A stretch of 64,000 bases of DNA from Trogon surrucura (Eukaryota > Chordata > Aves > Trogoniformes > Trogonidae): positions 5,962,001-6,026,000 of the forward strand of contig CM036628.1 in the NCBI GenBank assembly GCA_020746105.1. The letters run 5' to 3'. The notes beneath the pieces are model-generated. The model saw only the letters and a list, made by a program, of their open reading frames with translations, did no database searches and was not told the DNA's origin. Both the position numbers and the translations under genes were made by a program. Positions 37,747 to 48,915 of the stretch are shown here, in pieces. How positions within the stretch are numbered: position 1 is the first letter of the stretch; each line of letters starts with the position of its first letter.

Positions 37747-38490
37747 TCATCCTGTCAAAGTTCTCACACCCATCACCCTAAATCATACTTTGATCCTTAA
37801 TCACACACTTCTAACAAAGCAAAAGGCAGCTGGTTTCCCTGCCTTGCTTTTAGCTAAAGAAAGATCACTCTGCTGGTTAGTACATAAACCTTAACACCTA
37901 CTATGTGGCTTTGGTTACACAACCAATATAAGCTTCATTGTTAGTCACACAAAGAGGATACATATTAATACAACAGGTAACGTTGAGAACAGTCACATTT
38001 TCCCATAATTGCTCTGCCATCAGCCGTAAGCATCTTCTGCCAGTCCAATCCATGTCGTCGTTGGTAGTTGGTACCTCAGGGTCCCATCACGTCACTGGGC
38101 GAAACAGAGGGGTTCAACAGGCAGGCCCAGTGCACGGTCGTGTTGCTGCTGCGCTGTTGAAGTGACAGGATGCTGCACAGCCACATCATGCAGGATCATG
38201 CGGTTCCCAGGTCCCTTGTCCGTTATTAATAATAACAGGACACGCAATCGAACTGGCTGCTTCCCAATCTCCCTCTATTATAGCATCTCTGATGACACCG
38301 CTCCATCGCTGTTGCAAAGGATCCTTTATGGTTCAAGCTTGAAAATCAGGCTTGAGTGAGGGAGCTGATGGTAATGGGGGAGCTGAACTGGTTTAAGGGT
38401 TTCTTCTGTTTCTTGCTGTCTAGTTGATAATTCAGCAAGTTTGTTCAGCATCTCTTTCAGGGGTTCATCCTGATCTTCCTTCTTTTCTTC
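37747..38490 (-). other. Unassigned internal sequence of the provirus
   Basis: Low-similarity remnants lie between the env tail and the purine tract. Short stretches look gag- or env-derived, but I could not assign them firmly. No pol motif is visible. This part of the fossil is heavily reduced. Confidence 0.45.
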
Positions 38491-38508
38491 CCCCCCCCCT
38501 TTTTTTTT

Positions 38509-38540
<32 letters not shown>

Positions 38541-38573
38541 TCTTTTTTTTTTCTTTTTTTTTTTTTTTTTTCC
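38491..38573. repeat. (T9C)n pyrimidine tract inside the provirus
   Basis: A run of C bases is followed by repeated blocks of about nine or ten T separated by single C, with a final long T-run. On the element's own strand it reads as A-rich with regularly spaced G. A second T-run lies at 38850-38877. Both lie within the shortened internal region. Confidence 0.95.
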
Positions 38574-38818
38574 TTATTAGCTCAAGTATTACTTCAATCT
38601 GTTATCACACAGGGAGAGCAGAATTTCCCAGGTCTGTTTTGATCATACTCTCCCGTTCACTCCCATGCACATCTGGTGTACAAGAAGTGTCTTATCTTCA
38701 TTCTCACGGACAAGCTCCCAACATGAGCTGTACCTGACTGGTCAGGGTCTCTTTTCATAATTAGCAAGCAAGAGTTATGCACTTGTTTGGAAAAGAGCTC
38801 AGCTCAAGGACGAAAGTC

Positions 38819-39241
38819 TTAATTCTGCAACGCAGTGCAGTTTCTCCTTTTTCTTTTTTTTTTTTTTTTTTTTTTTCTTCCACCCAGTCGGGACAAGCAG
38901 GGAGTTTCTTCCTTTGCCTTTTTCCTTTCCTGTCCTCCCCCCAACGCTTCGATCGCTGCCGCAGCAACTTTCTTTTCTGCTTGCGTGATTTCTAGAGTGC
39001 GTATTACGGTTTTCCAAACTGTTCCTAGTTCTTTCGCTTCCTTTCCTTCTGTTCCTCCCTCTAGAGTACAGTCCCACAAAAAGTCTCCTACTTCACGCCA
39101 TTCCGTGGAACCAAAGATTAATGGCAGGTCGTTCATTTTCTCCCGTTTCCGAGCCCATGGGGCAAATACGTCTCGCTCCTTTACTTTTCCTCCTCTCTTA
39201 GAGAGTATACTAAGGAGGCGAGTTGCCGCGTCCGTTTCCAT
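38819..39241 (-). pseudogene. Gag matrix-like remnant (fossil)
   Basis: A minus-strand frame downstream of the primer site starts with a plausible Met near 39241 (METDAATRLLSILSKRGGKV). It continues with a helical, charged and tryptophan-containing sequence (WREVGDFLWDC, ELGTVWKTVIRTLEITQAEK) of the kind found in the matrix part of betaretrovirus-like Gag, and ends in a lysine-rich low-complexity stretch. Capsid and nucleocapsid parts are absent. The assignment rests on position and general character, not on a named match. Confidence 0.55.
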
Positions 39242-39417
39242 CGCGGTCTTACCTTGGCAGGGGCTTGATCGGCTGCTCAAGCTCTGGTCTCCGGTGCCCT
39301 TTTGGTCACACCTGGAACTCTCCTGCCTCCAGCTCTCCGGCTCCCAAATCGGCTCACGTCCGATGCTTCGGAGTCTTCCCGCATTTAAGCAATCTGCATT
39401 TAAGCATCCATAGAGGG

Positions 39418-39435
39418 TCCCTTGTTCAGGCGCCA
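39418..39435 (-). other. Primer binding site, tRNA-Lys type
   Basis: On the minus strand TGGCGCCTGAACAAGGGA lies just downstream of the 5' LTR. It resembles the tRNA-Lys primer site (TGGCGCCCGAACAGGGAC), which is common in lentiviruses and betaretroviruses, with small differences. Confidence 0.82.
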
Positions 39436-39437
39436 GA

Positions 39438-39838
39438 TCTAGAGGGTCCCTTCGGAGAGCCGGCCAAGTCAACGACCATCACACCAATATGGCTACAGAT
39501 CGTCCTCCCTTTATTGCCCCGGACAGCTCAATATATACAGTTCAGCGGTGTCCCCGCGCCTGCCCCGTAACAGAGTTGGTCAGTTACAGGTTTACACACG
39601 CCAGCGTTTTATTGGGTAGTGCCATTCAACTATGCAAGCGGCTATCACCCCCTCTTCTCCCCCCGGGGCCAGCACCTCCCGCCAAGCATCTCACAAAGCT
39701 CTCACAAAACAGATAAAACCTCCTCCTCCCTGTGTTCCAAGGCAGCTTCAAGGACAGAGCCTCTGTTTAGGCCTAAGCTGGGTTGTCCACACTTTTAAAG
39801 TTATACCGCGCCTCTGCTCCACAAGAAATTCCTCTACA
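39438..39838 (-). repeat. 5' LTR of the provirus
   Basis: The same ~400-bp sequence as 37197-37597, about 98.7% identical. It ends at 39838 with CCTCTACA in plus orientation, directly followed by the AATAGC target duplication. The exact border with the primer site is uncertain by a few bases. Confidence 0.92.
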
Positions 39839-39844
39839 AATAGC
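39839..39844. repeat. Target-site duplication of the provirus, right copy
   Basis: AATAGC, matching 37191-37196 exactly. It supports integration as one unit with no later rearrangement of the flanks. Confidence 0.88.
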
Positions 39845-42800
39845 AACATTCAGATTTCTTCCAACATATTCTTCAGCCTTACTTTCTCCGAATTTTCAGC
39901 ATCTGAATTAGCTCTTATTAGCCAAAGCTTGGAACCAGTATCCATATGCATCTCCTTTGAGGTGCGCCAGCTGTCTCCGGCTTCATAATTAGTAATTAAT
40001 CACTGACTTTAGACATGATATTAGTACAAAAGCAACCAAAGTTTCACATAACCCCTAAGGTTCTACTGATTTAAAATTTATTCTGCTGTGATAAGATACT
40101 GGTCAATTCAGTAACCGATTTGCAGTATTGCAATGTTGCATTTTGCATCGACCTCAGTGACACTTTGTGATGACAAATCCTGGAATTCAAGTTCTAAACC
40201 TTTAGAACTTTTACTCCTAAATTCTCTTGGTAACTTCTGATTTTAAAATGAAAGTGTCACCATTTAAAGTTACAAGCTTTCCATTTTGTCATTGCCCACC
40301 TGGAGATAGACAGGAGCACAGCAATGCTGCACCGGCAGAAACGTGCAAATACTTGAAAACAGAACCACTCCTGGAACAAATTCAGTGACACTGCCTGTAT
40401 CTTTTCTTCTGCAACTGTAAAATAACCACACTGTCTATATCAAGATTTTAGAAGAACTGCTTGTCGATGTGAGACTCCTTCCATCAGCTGACACAAGCAA
40501 AATTCTTTATTAAGTGAAAAGTAAGAAAATGAAAATATTGTGGTGTCTACATCCACTAATCTGCAAGTGCAATGAAAAGTGTTCAGCTTTTCCAAGATTA
40601 ATTTCACTATATCCTGTAGTTCACTAGCTCTTTAAAAGCAGTCTGAAAGAATTTGCATGCCGCTGCACTTGCTCTGTATTAATTATAAATCAAAGCACTT
40701 CCATAGTATCTCCCACTCTAGAAGCTCATGTTTTACTAGCAGTGGTTTCACTGTACGCATGACATTCTGGGAATAAGAACTATCAAATTTCAGAGAGCTC
40801 AGCTGGTGGAATAAAGGTTATTTTTACCTACATCTTTCATTGCTCTCTGTAATCACTTTCTAATGACTTAAAAATCTTCCAGCTTTGTTTGACAGAAATG
40901 CAAAACTGCTGCTATATTTGATTACCAGCCCGCCTCTGGTAGGAATCCAACCAAAGGTTTCTTTACAAGTCCTGGTAAAATCCTGATTGCTTTTATGACT
41001 AACAAAACCACGAGAAAAGTTTCTAAACTAGGCCAACTTAGTGGTAGTTTGTTTAAAGCTTTGCCTGTTTCCTTACTCTGCAATTCTGCATGTTCAGGGC
41101 AATAAAGATCCTTAATTTCACACTTGTGGCAAAACACAGTTGGTGTCTCTTTTATTTTTTCTGTGCACGTGTGAATCTTCAAAACATTAAGGACTTCAAT
41201 TGCACATTATCCCAATGTCTTATCAAGTTACAATTCCATCATTAACACAGAATTATACTGATTATTTCAAATACAGTGAGGCCATAAAAATCACAGTGAT
41301 TCTGCATCATGGAGAAAATTTTTTCTGGACCTGAGCCGGCTTGTAGCTTATAACCTGAAGCATAATACTCAATAATTCATTCAATTCTATAAGCATTAGC
41401 ATAAATATCAAAATTATTTTATTCATACATATCTATGCTCTCAATCCAAAGGAATTTTTCATGTTAACAATATCAGGTATCAATGAACCACAAAATTTAA
41501 TTTTGCACTAAATTTTTTAATACGTATTTCATTTAACATTGGGTTGCTTGCAAAGTGCGCTGGAGGGTTTTAATTTCAGATGCTTTTCTCTGCGTATTGG
41601 GCAAAAAAGTCTTTCTGTCCATTCATTAGTTTATGACTGTTTATCATTATGACTCTTTTTTTTAAGGCAACATATTTCCACTTCGAATTTAAATTCCAGA
41701 TTCAGACTTTCCCAATATTCAACGGGGTTCTAGATTTCATTCCTTTTCATTTTCAAAAGAAAAATTATCAAAGGGTGTTGACACTCAGAGGTTGAAGTTA
41801 GATCTAGTTTTGGGGAAGTTCTTCCCACTGTGGGGGGAATAAAAAGTCCAAAGCTTAAATGCAGAGTAAAAGTAACTAACAAACTTTGCAGCCTGAGGAA
41901 ATTCAATGCCAAGGTAAGAACAGTGCACCCAAGACACAATTGCTTTAATGAGAGAATAGTACCAGAAGAAAGAAAGACCTTTCACCAATCCTGTGCGAGC
42001 TGTTGTGTATCCGAACATAAAAGGCTCACGTGCAAAGCCAAACGTGTTTCCAGTAGAAAACCCTTCAGCTACAGTTGGGCTGGCACAGTGTCTAAAAATG
42101 CATGGCAGAATTGAATAATTGATAGAAAAACAGATAATTATAACATTAGGCATCATCCACTAGGATTTAAAAAACCCCACAACTGTTAAAACATCTCCAA
42201 AGCACTAACTCAGGAACTATAAGTAATGGTGAGATATTAAGAAGTAACTTATTGAAATTAAAAATTAAGCTTAAATACCATGTACGATTACCAGATGTGT
42301 AGGCTATAGGGCATTTAACGGTGAATAGCCTTTTGTTCTGGTCATTTTTCAGGCTTCTATTTCAGCCATTTATAGGAGGAGGCAAAGGGTATCCAGGGTA
42401 CCCAGGATGAAATGAGCTTGCACTTGTTTGGTCAACTGTCAGAGAGCTGCAAAACAGTTAAAAAACCTATGTAAGCTTTGTCCACAAGCACCAAATAAAT
42501 GCATTAGCAGTAAAATAACAGCCCTGACAGCCAAATCATTGCAGCCAGATTCCAAAAGTAACATTCCACTGACAGATGAGAACAAATCTGAAACTCACTT
42601 TCTGCCTGAATACTGAAAATATGAATACAGGATAAAATATAGATAGTTCTGAGAAATCAGTTTTGAGAAACAATTCTGGCCATACGGAAAGCATTTAGAC
42701 GGGTTGCACTGTATCAGTTTTATGGTGCTGATGTATCATAATTCATGTACTGAAGATTATCACATTTTGCCAAACAAAACCATTTTCAGAAAATGAAGCC

Positions 42801-44605
42801 ACTTATTAGTTTAAATCTAATTAGTCAGAGTAAGTGTTAGTCAATATGTAAAATTTCCTCTAGTATCCTTTACTAATATTGCAAATAGTTTCATATTTAA
42901 AAGCGAGAGGTTCAACATGTATTTCAAGGTACGCTGCATAACCAGACCCCAGAAAGGACATAAAGATTCTTCTATCCTCTTGGCTTTTCTGGCATGTCAA
43001 GACCAAGTGTACCACGTCTTCCTTAGCTTTCACTAAAACACAGATATTTCAGACAGAGGTGCCAGTTTGCAAAGAGCCCATGGTCAGACCTGTAGGGGTA
43101 GCACAAGGCTGAGCTTCTCCTTTCACCCAAATAAGGCGACATCCTTCATGGCCCTCCGAACGCTCTTAAGAGTTCACTTCTCAGTTTTGTGAAGGTTTGC
43201 CACCATGGAAATTTAGACTAGAAGCAGGAATCACATTACAGCAGAGAACAGAATACATCCTGTCTGTGAAAGCAGTAATACTGCTCAGTACCAGTAGGTA
43301 GGTCTGCAAACGGATCTACCCACACCTACAGAGAGTTCTAATACTGCACGTCAAAATGACGATGTCAGGGGTTCATTCTGGTCCAGCTCACATCCTGTGG
43401 CTTCTGGCCTTTGATTTTCCCTTCAGAATCATTTCTGACTTTAGCCTTCATTGCTTTCACTTCTTTTCAGGTGATTAAAGTGATTAGCACATTTTCATTT
43501 CTCAAAACGCCGTAGCTACTTTTAACCTAAATATAATCTTCCTCTCATTAACTCCGCATTTGGTTGCAACTGAAACGCAATCTCAACCTCAGTAATCACA
43601 GCCACAAGATTGCAAGCAATTAGAAATCCGGCGAGTTACAGCAGGAAAAACTGTATTTCACACAAGGTTCACACATGGTATTACCATGCTCTTCACTAGA
43701 AATGGAAATTGATATCCAAATACCGACAGGGTTTAGGGTTATAAAGTCAATTCTCCTTAAGCATCTGTCTAATTTCATTACTGGTAAGATTGCTGCTAGG
43801 TACATCTATTTTGTTCATACAGCTAAGCCTTACAGTATGGAGTAGAATATTACAAGCTAGAACAACCTAGCTGATGAAGGTAAATTTTTCCATAACATAA
43901 AAGAACTCTTCCTATTCTATCCATTAATTGCCATTAGATATGCTTTTCTAATGATTCACTAAAACAAATTCTTTGGTTTTTTTCCTCCTTACTGCAGATG
44001 AAGAGAGCAGATCTCTGCCACAGTTCTCTGAAGCACCACATTTACATACGTAGCAACTCTCATTAATTTTCATTTTTCTTGATTCAAGACAAATTGACAT
44101 TTTTCTCTTCACTAGTTAAGGAAATTCTTCTCACAGTATTTCAAAGGCTGTTTTTAGCCCATGTTTTTGTCACCACATTAAAGGTTTTCTACTGTTTGAG
44201 GTTGACACACATTAGAATCTGGACGCTTACATTGCAATCAAGATACTCAAAATAAAAAGTTTCACATAAAACCTCAGAAGCAATAGCAGTGCAATTTTTA
44301 TCACCAAGACAGACTTAGACAATCAGATTTCACGGCTTAGTGCAACTGAAGTCCCACTGACTCAGACTCAGCAGATCTCTACCAAATATCCAAAGAAGAT
44401 TTAAAAAGACAGAAAAAAATAAATCAGTGCAGCTATGATTTGCACTTAGGCTGCAAAATAATGCAGATAACGATCAGGTCTAGTACATAGAGCATCAAAC
44501 AAGACATTCAAGTGAACCACCCAGAGTGGAGTCTTCAATGGATTAGTCACCTTGGGTAAAAATAACATCTTTGTTAAAAAACCTGAGAGAACCAATACAT
44601 CTTTA
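39845..44605. other. Unique stretch with one exon-like frame
   Basis: I see no recognised repeat. The exon-like frame at 41785-42091 is listed separately. The rest is AT-rich without paired splice sites or long frames. Confidence 0.45.
41785..42091 (-). CDS. Exon-like open frame, unknown product (weak)
   Basis: On the minus strand an acceptor-like CTGCCATGCATTTTTAG is followed by about 100 open codons. The early part is protein-like (ASPTVAEGFSTGNTFGFARE, MFGYTTARTGLVKG), with an aromatic-rich stretch later. Possible donors lie inside (GTGAGC after TTTGCAC, GTGAAA after AGGATTG). The plus strand is open too over much of it (41830-42114), which weakens the case. No family is recognised. Confidence 0.2.
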
Positions 44606-45003
44606 GAGTTGGGGTGTTCAGCCTGGAGGAGAGAAGGCTACAGGGAGACCTTACAGTGGCCTTCCAGTACCTGAAGGGGCTACAGGAAAGCTGGGGAGGG
44701 GCTGTTCATAAGGGCGCGGAGTGACAGGACAAGGGGCAATGGTTTTAAACTAGAGCAGGGTAGATTTAGATTAGATGTTAGGCAGAAGTTCTTTACTACG
44801 AGGGTGGTGAGACACTGGCACAGGTTGCCCAAAGAGGCAGTGGAAGCTCCACCCCCGGAGGCATTCAAGGTGAGGTTTGATGGGGCTCTGAGCAACCTGA
44901 TCGAGTTAAAGATGTCCCTCCTCACTGCCAGGGGGGTTGCACTAGATGGCCTTTAAAGGTGCCTTCCAGCCCAACACATTCTATGATTCTATAATTTTGT
45001 GAT
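44606..45003 (+). mobile_element. CR1 LINE, 3' end fragment
   Basis: A 5'-truncated CR1 in plus orientation: GTTGGGGTGTTCAGCCTGG at its start, CAGTACCTGAAGGGGCTACA, CACTGGCACAGGTTGCCCA, and a tail ATTCTATGATTCTATAATTTTGTGATTC. It belongs to a subfamily different from the copy at 6273-6620, with the AGCAACCTGATC and CACTGCCAGGGGGGTTGCAC type of 3' end. The minus-strand frame at 44680-44925 is an antisense shadow. Confidence 0.95.
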
Positions 45004-48000
45004 TCTACTGTTCCTACAGCTTACGTTCAGGCATCTAACAGAGATCTCAGACTCTCCAATAAATTTAGAAGTACTGTTGTCCACGGTTTACTAGACTGTG
45101 ATAGTTTTTCCAAATCAAAATGCCATGTTCTCAGTGAAATATGAATAGGGAAGAATTCCTTGTTGTTCCTCCTCTCAAATAAAAAACTGAATCTCTAAGC
45201 TTTCCTCATTAACCAAAAGAGGTTTTAATTTAAAACCTTGGAGACAGTAAAAAATACTTAAAGCCAGACTCTTTTCCTGATTTCTCCTGGGATTTAAGGC
45301 AGGCTGTGTAATCCAGCTGCTCTAATTAGCACGGCAAACTGCAGTTTTTCTTGTAAGAAGAAACAAATTAAAACTTTATTCTTCTGCTTCTCGGTAAACT
45401 GTATTTCCCAAATAAAAAAAATTCTCAGAAGAGATGTAAAGGTAGAATACATATCACATAATCTTAGTTTGACGGAGACAGGAAAAATGCTTTCAACTTT
45501 TCTTAATGTACCAGTTTGCTTTTTCATCGACATGTTCATTTTCTGTTAATTTTCATCAAACACCCATAAAAACTCATGATGAATTGTATCAGTAACTGGA
45601 AAGTCTAAAAGAAATAGGTCACTGAGAATAGAGGGGAGAAAACCTTCTACAACCTCACCAACGTCATTTAGGTCTGTACATGTCTAAGAAGCCTAGAGAA
45701 TTTAAGTGAAGTCATCAGCAACCTGAAAGAACTCACGTCTATCATCTATTCAGAGTTCACAAGAAAGGGATAGCTACTTTCAGACCTGTAAAAACGTAAC
45801 AATCATCATCATACATACATGCTTCTCAAGCCCCCTCAGCTCATGGCATACTGACAGTGTTTTGTTTAAAAAAACTGGTTCCTGACATGTGGCAACATCT
45901 CCTCACTCTAGAAGTTGAAGTTGTTTAAAAAAATTACACTATAATCTACTTCATACCCAACAGTTTCTATTTACTAATTCAAAGTCAAACCCTATTAATT
46001 CTGAAATTCAAAATAAACGTGTTATGTTCACACAGCTCTTGGCATACAGTCTTCTTACATTCACATCTCCAGGTATGTTTCTGAAGTGAAAAGAAAATGT
46101 GACATTCAGAAGGGATGTAAAAGGCAGAGACTTCAACCTGAAGGACACATTCATATAGTGGTACTGGATAACAACCACCATGAAAAGAGGTCTAAAAGAC
46201 TCATTTTTCTACAATACTGGAATAGTGGTGGCTAACAACTCTCTCAGTCTCTGTGTGTGTGTATATATATGCACACACACATACCTAAAAATACATGCAC
46301 ATACATATACAATGAGGTGGGGTGGAAGCATCATTTCCCATTCTCCTCTCAGCAAGGAGAATGAAAGCAATCAAACAATACCATCTGAACACATGCATCA
46401 CCATTTTCGATTCAAATGCAAGTGTAATAATCTTCCATCAGTCATGCAGAAAGAGCTGTTAAAGTCTACAAGAGAAAGACACATTAAACATTCAGTTGAA
46501 CGTCAAGTCACACGCCCTGACAAAACCGAGAAAAAGTCAAATTTATAGATCCAACTTTCCTCAACATCCTCTCTTAGAAAACGCAGCTTTTGATTATGAA
46601 TCAAAAATACAAAAAGGAGTCTGTCAATACAACGGAAAAAAAAAATTCTGAATATGCCAACCTCAAGCAAGATAGTTAAGAGGCAAAGTTTTGACAGTGC
46701 CTAATGGGTAGAAACTCCCAGTTGCTGCTTGTCATCCTCACCAACATCTCTCCTCCTCATTCTGTTGTATCTATTTTTCTTTAGTTTCTGAACACAAAAG
46801 CTAGAACAAATGAACGATTTCAGGTCTTGGAAGTTAAGTTCTCTAATACTTATTATTTTAGCCTCAGGGAAGGCAGAACCCTGGGCCAGGTTCTCCCGTG
46901 CAGCCCTGGAAGGCATCTGCAGAACATGAATTCAGCCCAGCCAGGAAGAGGGACAGAAAGGCGCTTTGGGGTCAGCTGCCTTCGGCACACACACGATCAG
47001 ATCCAGATACTTACAAAGCCAGTTGTGTTTAAACCTTGCATCTTTGCACACCTCGCTCAGAACTGCGCTCTTCTAGGCTGGTCAACGCAAACTCTCTCAG
47101 AGTGTGACCGAGAGGGTGGACCCACGAGCTGTCTCGGCGCTGACACTGAGCTCACGCGCCCACCCAAGCGCCACCGTCCTCACACATCCCTGGCACCAGC
47201 CTGGTGGCCGCAGCAGGGAGGAAATCTCTGAAGCAGAATGAACCTACTGAGCGAGGGGCAGCGTGGCTATAACTTGGTTGATGTGGATGTGTGTGGTTAA
47301 GGTCACACGGCTGCAGAAATTCTCACGCTTAACACAGTCACCGAAGGAAATGAAGGCTTAAGCCACCATGTGCTGAGAACTGGGTCAGGGAAGAGTCGAC
47401 AGAACACAACAAAAAAAACGAGACACCTACTTGCAGCACGTTCCTCTACCTGATGCTTTTCCAAACCTTCAACGCCTACCACTCAGAGCAGTGCCACTCA
47501 TCTGTTGCCCAGAAACTAGCTGGAAACTTTCTCCATCTTTGCCACTGGAGCCAACAGCAGTCCCTGTAAGCCTGAATGCTGGGTCTAAGAAGTAGGGAGG
47601 AACAAGTCTTAAATCAGTATTTTTAATCCCGGGGCTGCTTCTCCAGCTTAAACTGCACTACTTAAATTTCACACTACATCTAAAAGGCTGAGAGTGCCAT
47701 CTCCTAGAAAACATAAATTTGAGTGATATTCTGACTGATCTAGAATATTTTTATTCTAGCATCTTTGTGTCACACCGAAGTTTATTATCAGGACGGGTAT
47801 TTTATTAGATTTCTAGGTGCTACCACACTAATGCATCCCAGGAGGAAAGCCCATATAATTAAAATGCTATGAATAGAAAATCAGTAGAAACACAATTATG
47901 AAGTACTTCAACAAAAACCAAACAACACATAAAAACAGCACGAACAGTCTCACAGAAAAACAGTTTTCTGTTTAACATCCATTATTTTATTAACGATATA

Positions 48001-48369
48001 ACATGGCAGACATCAGTCTCCCAAGGAGTGTCATTTAGATTGACCACCTAATAAATTATTTGTCAAGGTAGGAAAAAGATTGTTCCATAATTCAAAAGCA
48101 ATTCCACATGTATTCATAGAATAACCCCACTGAGATCAGCGGAAGCAAGAGTAAACTTAACCCACTATATGATCTTTACTGCAAGCAATGTGCATCCTGC
48201 AATATGAGTGCAGTAGGGATTCAGAATGGGGCAGGTATTTGAAACAAATCTCAGCCAAGAAAAAAAGAATTCCTTGGCACCACCAGAAGAAAATAAACCA
48301 AGAGAAAAGAAGATTACCATCTGAGCCATATTTAACAACATTTAACCATCAGACCAAGAGAGGTGATTC
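45004..48369. other. Unique stretch without a supported gene
   Basis: A near-palindromic TG/TA/CA microsatellite lies at 46252-46281. A slightly GC-richer block at 46860-47240 is open on plus for 134 codons but has no splice sites that I trust. No repeat family is recognised. Confidence 0.45.
46252..46281. repeat. (TG)n(TA)n(CA)n near-palindrome
   Basis: Five TG steps, four TA steps, then GC and a CA run: 30 bases of strictly alternating pyrimidine-purine sequence that is nearly its own reverse complement. It is prone to Z-DNA or cruciform formation and to length change. Confidence 0.92.
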
Positions 48370-48915
48370 TCCCCTTGTACTCTGCTTTTGTGAGACTCTA
48401 TCTTGAATACTGCATCCAGTTCTGGTGTCCCCACCATAAGAAGGACATAGATCTGTTGGAATGAGTTCAGAGGAGGCTACAAAGATGATCCAGGGGCTGG
48501 GGCCCCTCTGCTACGAGGACAGGCTGAGCGAGCTGGGATTGTTCAGCCTGGAATAGAGAGGACTCCAAAGAGGACTTTATCACTGCCTTTCAATACCTGA
48601 AGGGAACCTACAGGAAGGCTGGGGAGGGACTTTTTACAAGACCATCCACTGACAGGACAAGGGGAAATGGATTTAAATTGAAGGAGAACAGATTTAGACC
48701 TTAGGAAGAAATTCCTCAGTACAAGGGTGGCAAGACTCTGGAATAGATTGTCCAGAAAGGTTGTGGCTGCCCCCTCCCTGGAGGTGTTCAAGGCCAAGTT
48801 GGACAAAGCCTTGAGTAACCTGGTCTAGTTGAGAGGCGTCCCTGCCCACAGCAGGGAGGTTGGATTAGATGACCTCTAAGGTCTCTTCCAATCTAGGCCA
48901 TTCATTGATTCTATG
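48370..48915 (+). mobile_element. CR1 LINE, longest plus-strand 3' fragment
   Basis: About 545 bp of CR1. It starts in the ORF2 3' region (ACTGCATCCAGTTCTGGTGTCCC), includes GAGGAGGCTACAAAGATGATC, GAGCGAGCTGGGATTGTTCAGCC and AGGAAGGCTGGGGAGGGAC, and ends GACCTCTAAGGTCTCTTCCAATC with a short decayed tail (ATTGATTCTATGATC). Internal stops show that the ORF2 end is dead. The minus-strand frame at 48543-48806 is an antisense shadow. Confidence 0.95.

Larger units (their letters stand above)
37197..39838 (-). mobile_element. Young, internally shortened endogenous retrovirus (class II / ERVK-like)
   Basis: This is a fossil provirus of about 2.64 kb in minus orientation. Two ~400-bp LTRs flank only about 1.84 kb of internal sequence, far below the usual 5-8 kb. 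In element order it has the 5' LTR (39438-39838), a tRNA-Lys-type primer site, a gag matrix-like remnant, purine-rich low-complexity tracts, unidentified remnants, an env-tail remnant with a membrane segment, a polypurine tract and the 3' LTR (37197-37597). It is broken: most of gag, all of pol and most of env are absent, so it cannot act alone. The LTRs differ at about 5 of ~395 compared positions, roughly 1.3%. At an assumed bird rate near 2 changes per billion years per site this is about 3 million years. The Lys-type primer site and 6-bp duplication support class II. The precise family is unknown to me. Confidence 0.9.

Noticed and set aside
38835-39570. Plus-strand frames of 115 and 192 codons over the provirus
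   Set aside because: Antisense to the element and caused by its T-rich tracts and LTR. They are not genes.
46827-47231. 134-codon plus-strand open frame
   Set aside because: The local sequence is GC-richer, which lengthens chance frames. No splice sites, no start context and no recognisable domain.
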